Both the position numbers and the translations under genes were made by a program. Below are positions 19,684 to 21,334 of a stretch of DNA of 21,334 bases, piece by piece; within the stretch, counting starts at the first letter, position 1, and each line of letters begins with the position of its first letter. Origin of the DNA: Natrinema soli (GTDB taxonomy: Archaea; Halobacteriota; Halobacteria; Halobacteriales; Natrialbaceae); assembly GCF_028618695.1 (NCBI RefSeq), contig NZ_JAQIVI010000087.1, forward strand, positions 1 to 21,334. The letters are read 5' to 3'. Below the pieces are notes generated by a model. It was given only the letters and a program-made list of their open reading frames with translations, did no database searches and was not told the origin of the DNA.

Positions 19684-21334
<1,651 letters not shown>

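Overview
The window is chromosomal DNA from a haloarchaeon, most likely in or near the Natrialbales (Natrinema/Haloterrigena-like), although the genus is inferred only. The signs are high GC, very acidic proteins, many promoters with a TATA-like box about 27-32 bases before the start codon (leaderless transcripts), an archaeal A-type ATP synthase operon, a haloarchaeal transducer, DUF373 and DUF7345-like proteins, and a type IV pilin.

Layout. Bases 1-91 are the last codons of an electron transfer flavoprotein alpha subunit (etfA). Bases 92-885 have no gene. They hold terminator-like hairpins and two degenerate copies of the etfA 3' end. Then come a methyl-accepting transducer (886-3432, +), a short polyprenyl diphosphate synthase (3482-4324, +), a DUF373 membrane protein (4368-5483, -) and a REC-PAS-PAS histidine kinase (5672-7798, -) with a perfectly periodic 48-bp repeat inside its ATPase domain. 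A radical SAM protein (7948-8943, +) is divergent from the kinase. It is followed by a second non-coding stretch that again contains a degenerate copy of the preceding gene's 3' end. Next is a surface cluster: an acidic lipoprotein (9496-10203, +), a membrane-tethered winged-helix regulator (10237-11601, -), a divergent secreted protein (11804-13030, +) and a type IV pilin (13107-13616, +). A quinone-type methyltransferase (13640-14263, -) is divergent from the ATP synthase operon atpH-I-K-E-C-F-A (14420 to the window end, +). That operon is truncated inside atpA and has a promoter-bearing gap before the c-subunit gene.

How the genes work together. The atp genes build one rotary ATP synthase. 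The methyltransferase probably serves respiratory quinone synthesis, and etfA feeds electrons toward the quinone pool. The transducer and the kinase are separate signalling inputs. The regulator, secreted protein and pilin look like a cell-surface module in which a regulator anchored in the membrane could sense the envelope.

The most unusual signal is not a gene. Downstream of two unrelated genes (etfA and the radical SAM gene) there is the same arrangement: a T-tract, GGTC(G/C)AGA, a second T-tract, a GAGCGAA-rich stretch, an A-tract with GGT(G)GTCGC, and then a diverged, still translatable copy of the host gene's own 3' end. This suggests a dispersed 3'-end-associated element that leaves tail duplications. 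A 48-bp expansion in the kinase N-box and dyads at the atpK and pilin promoters are secondary points of interest.
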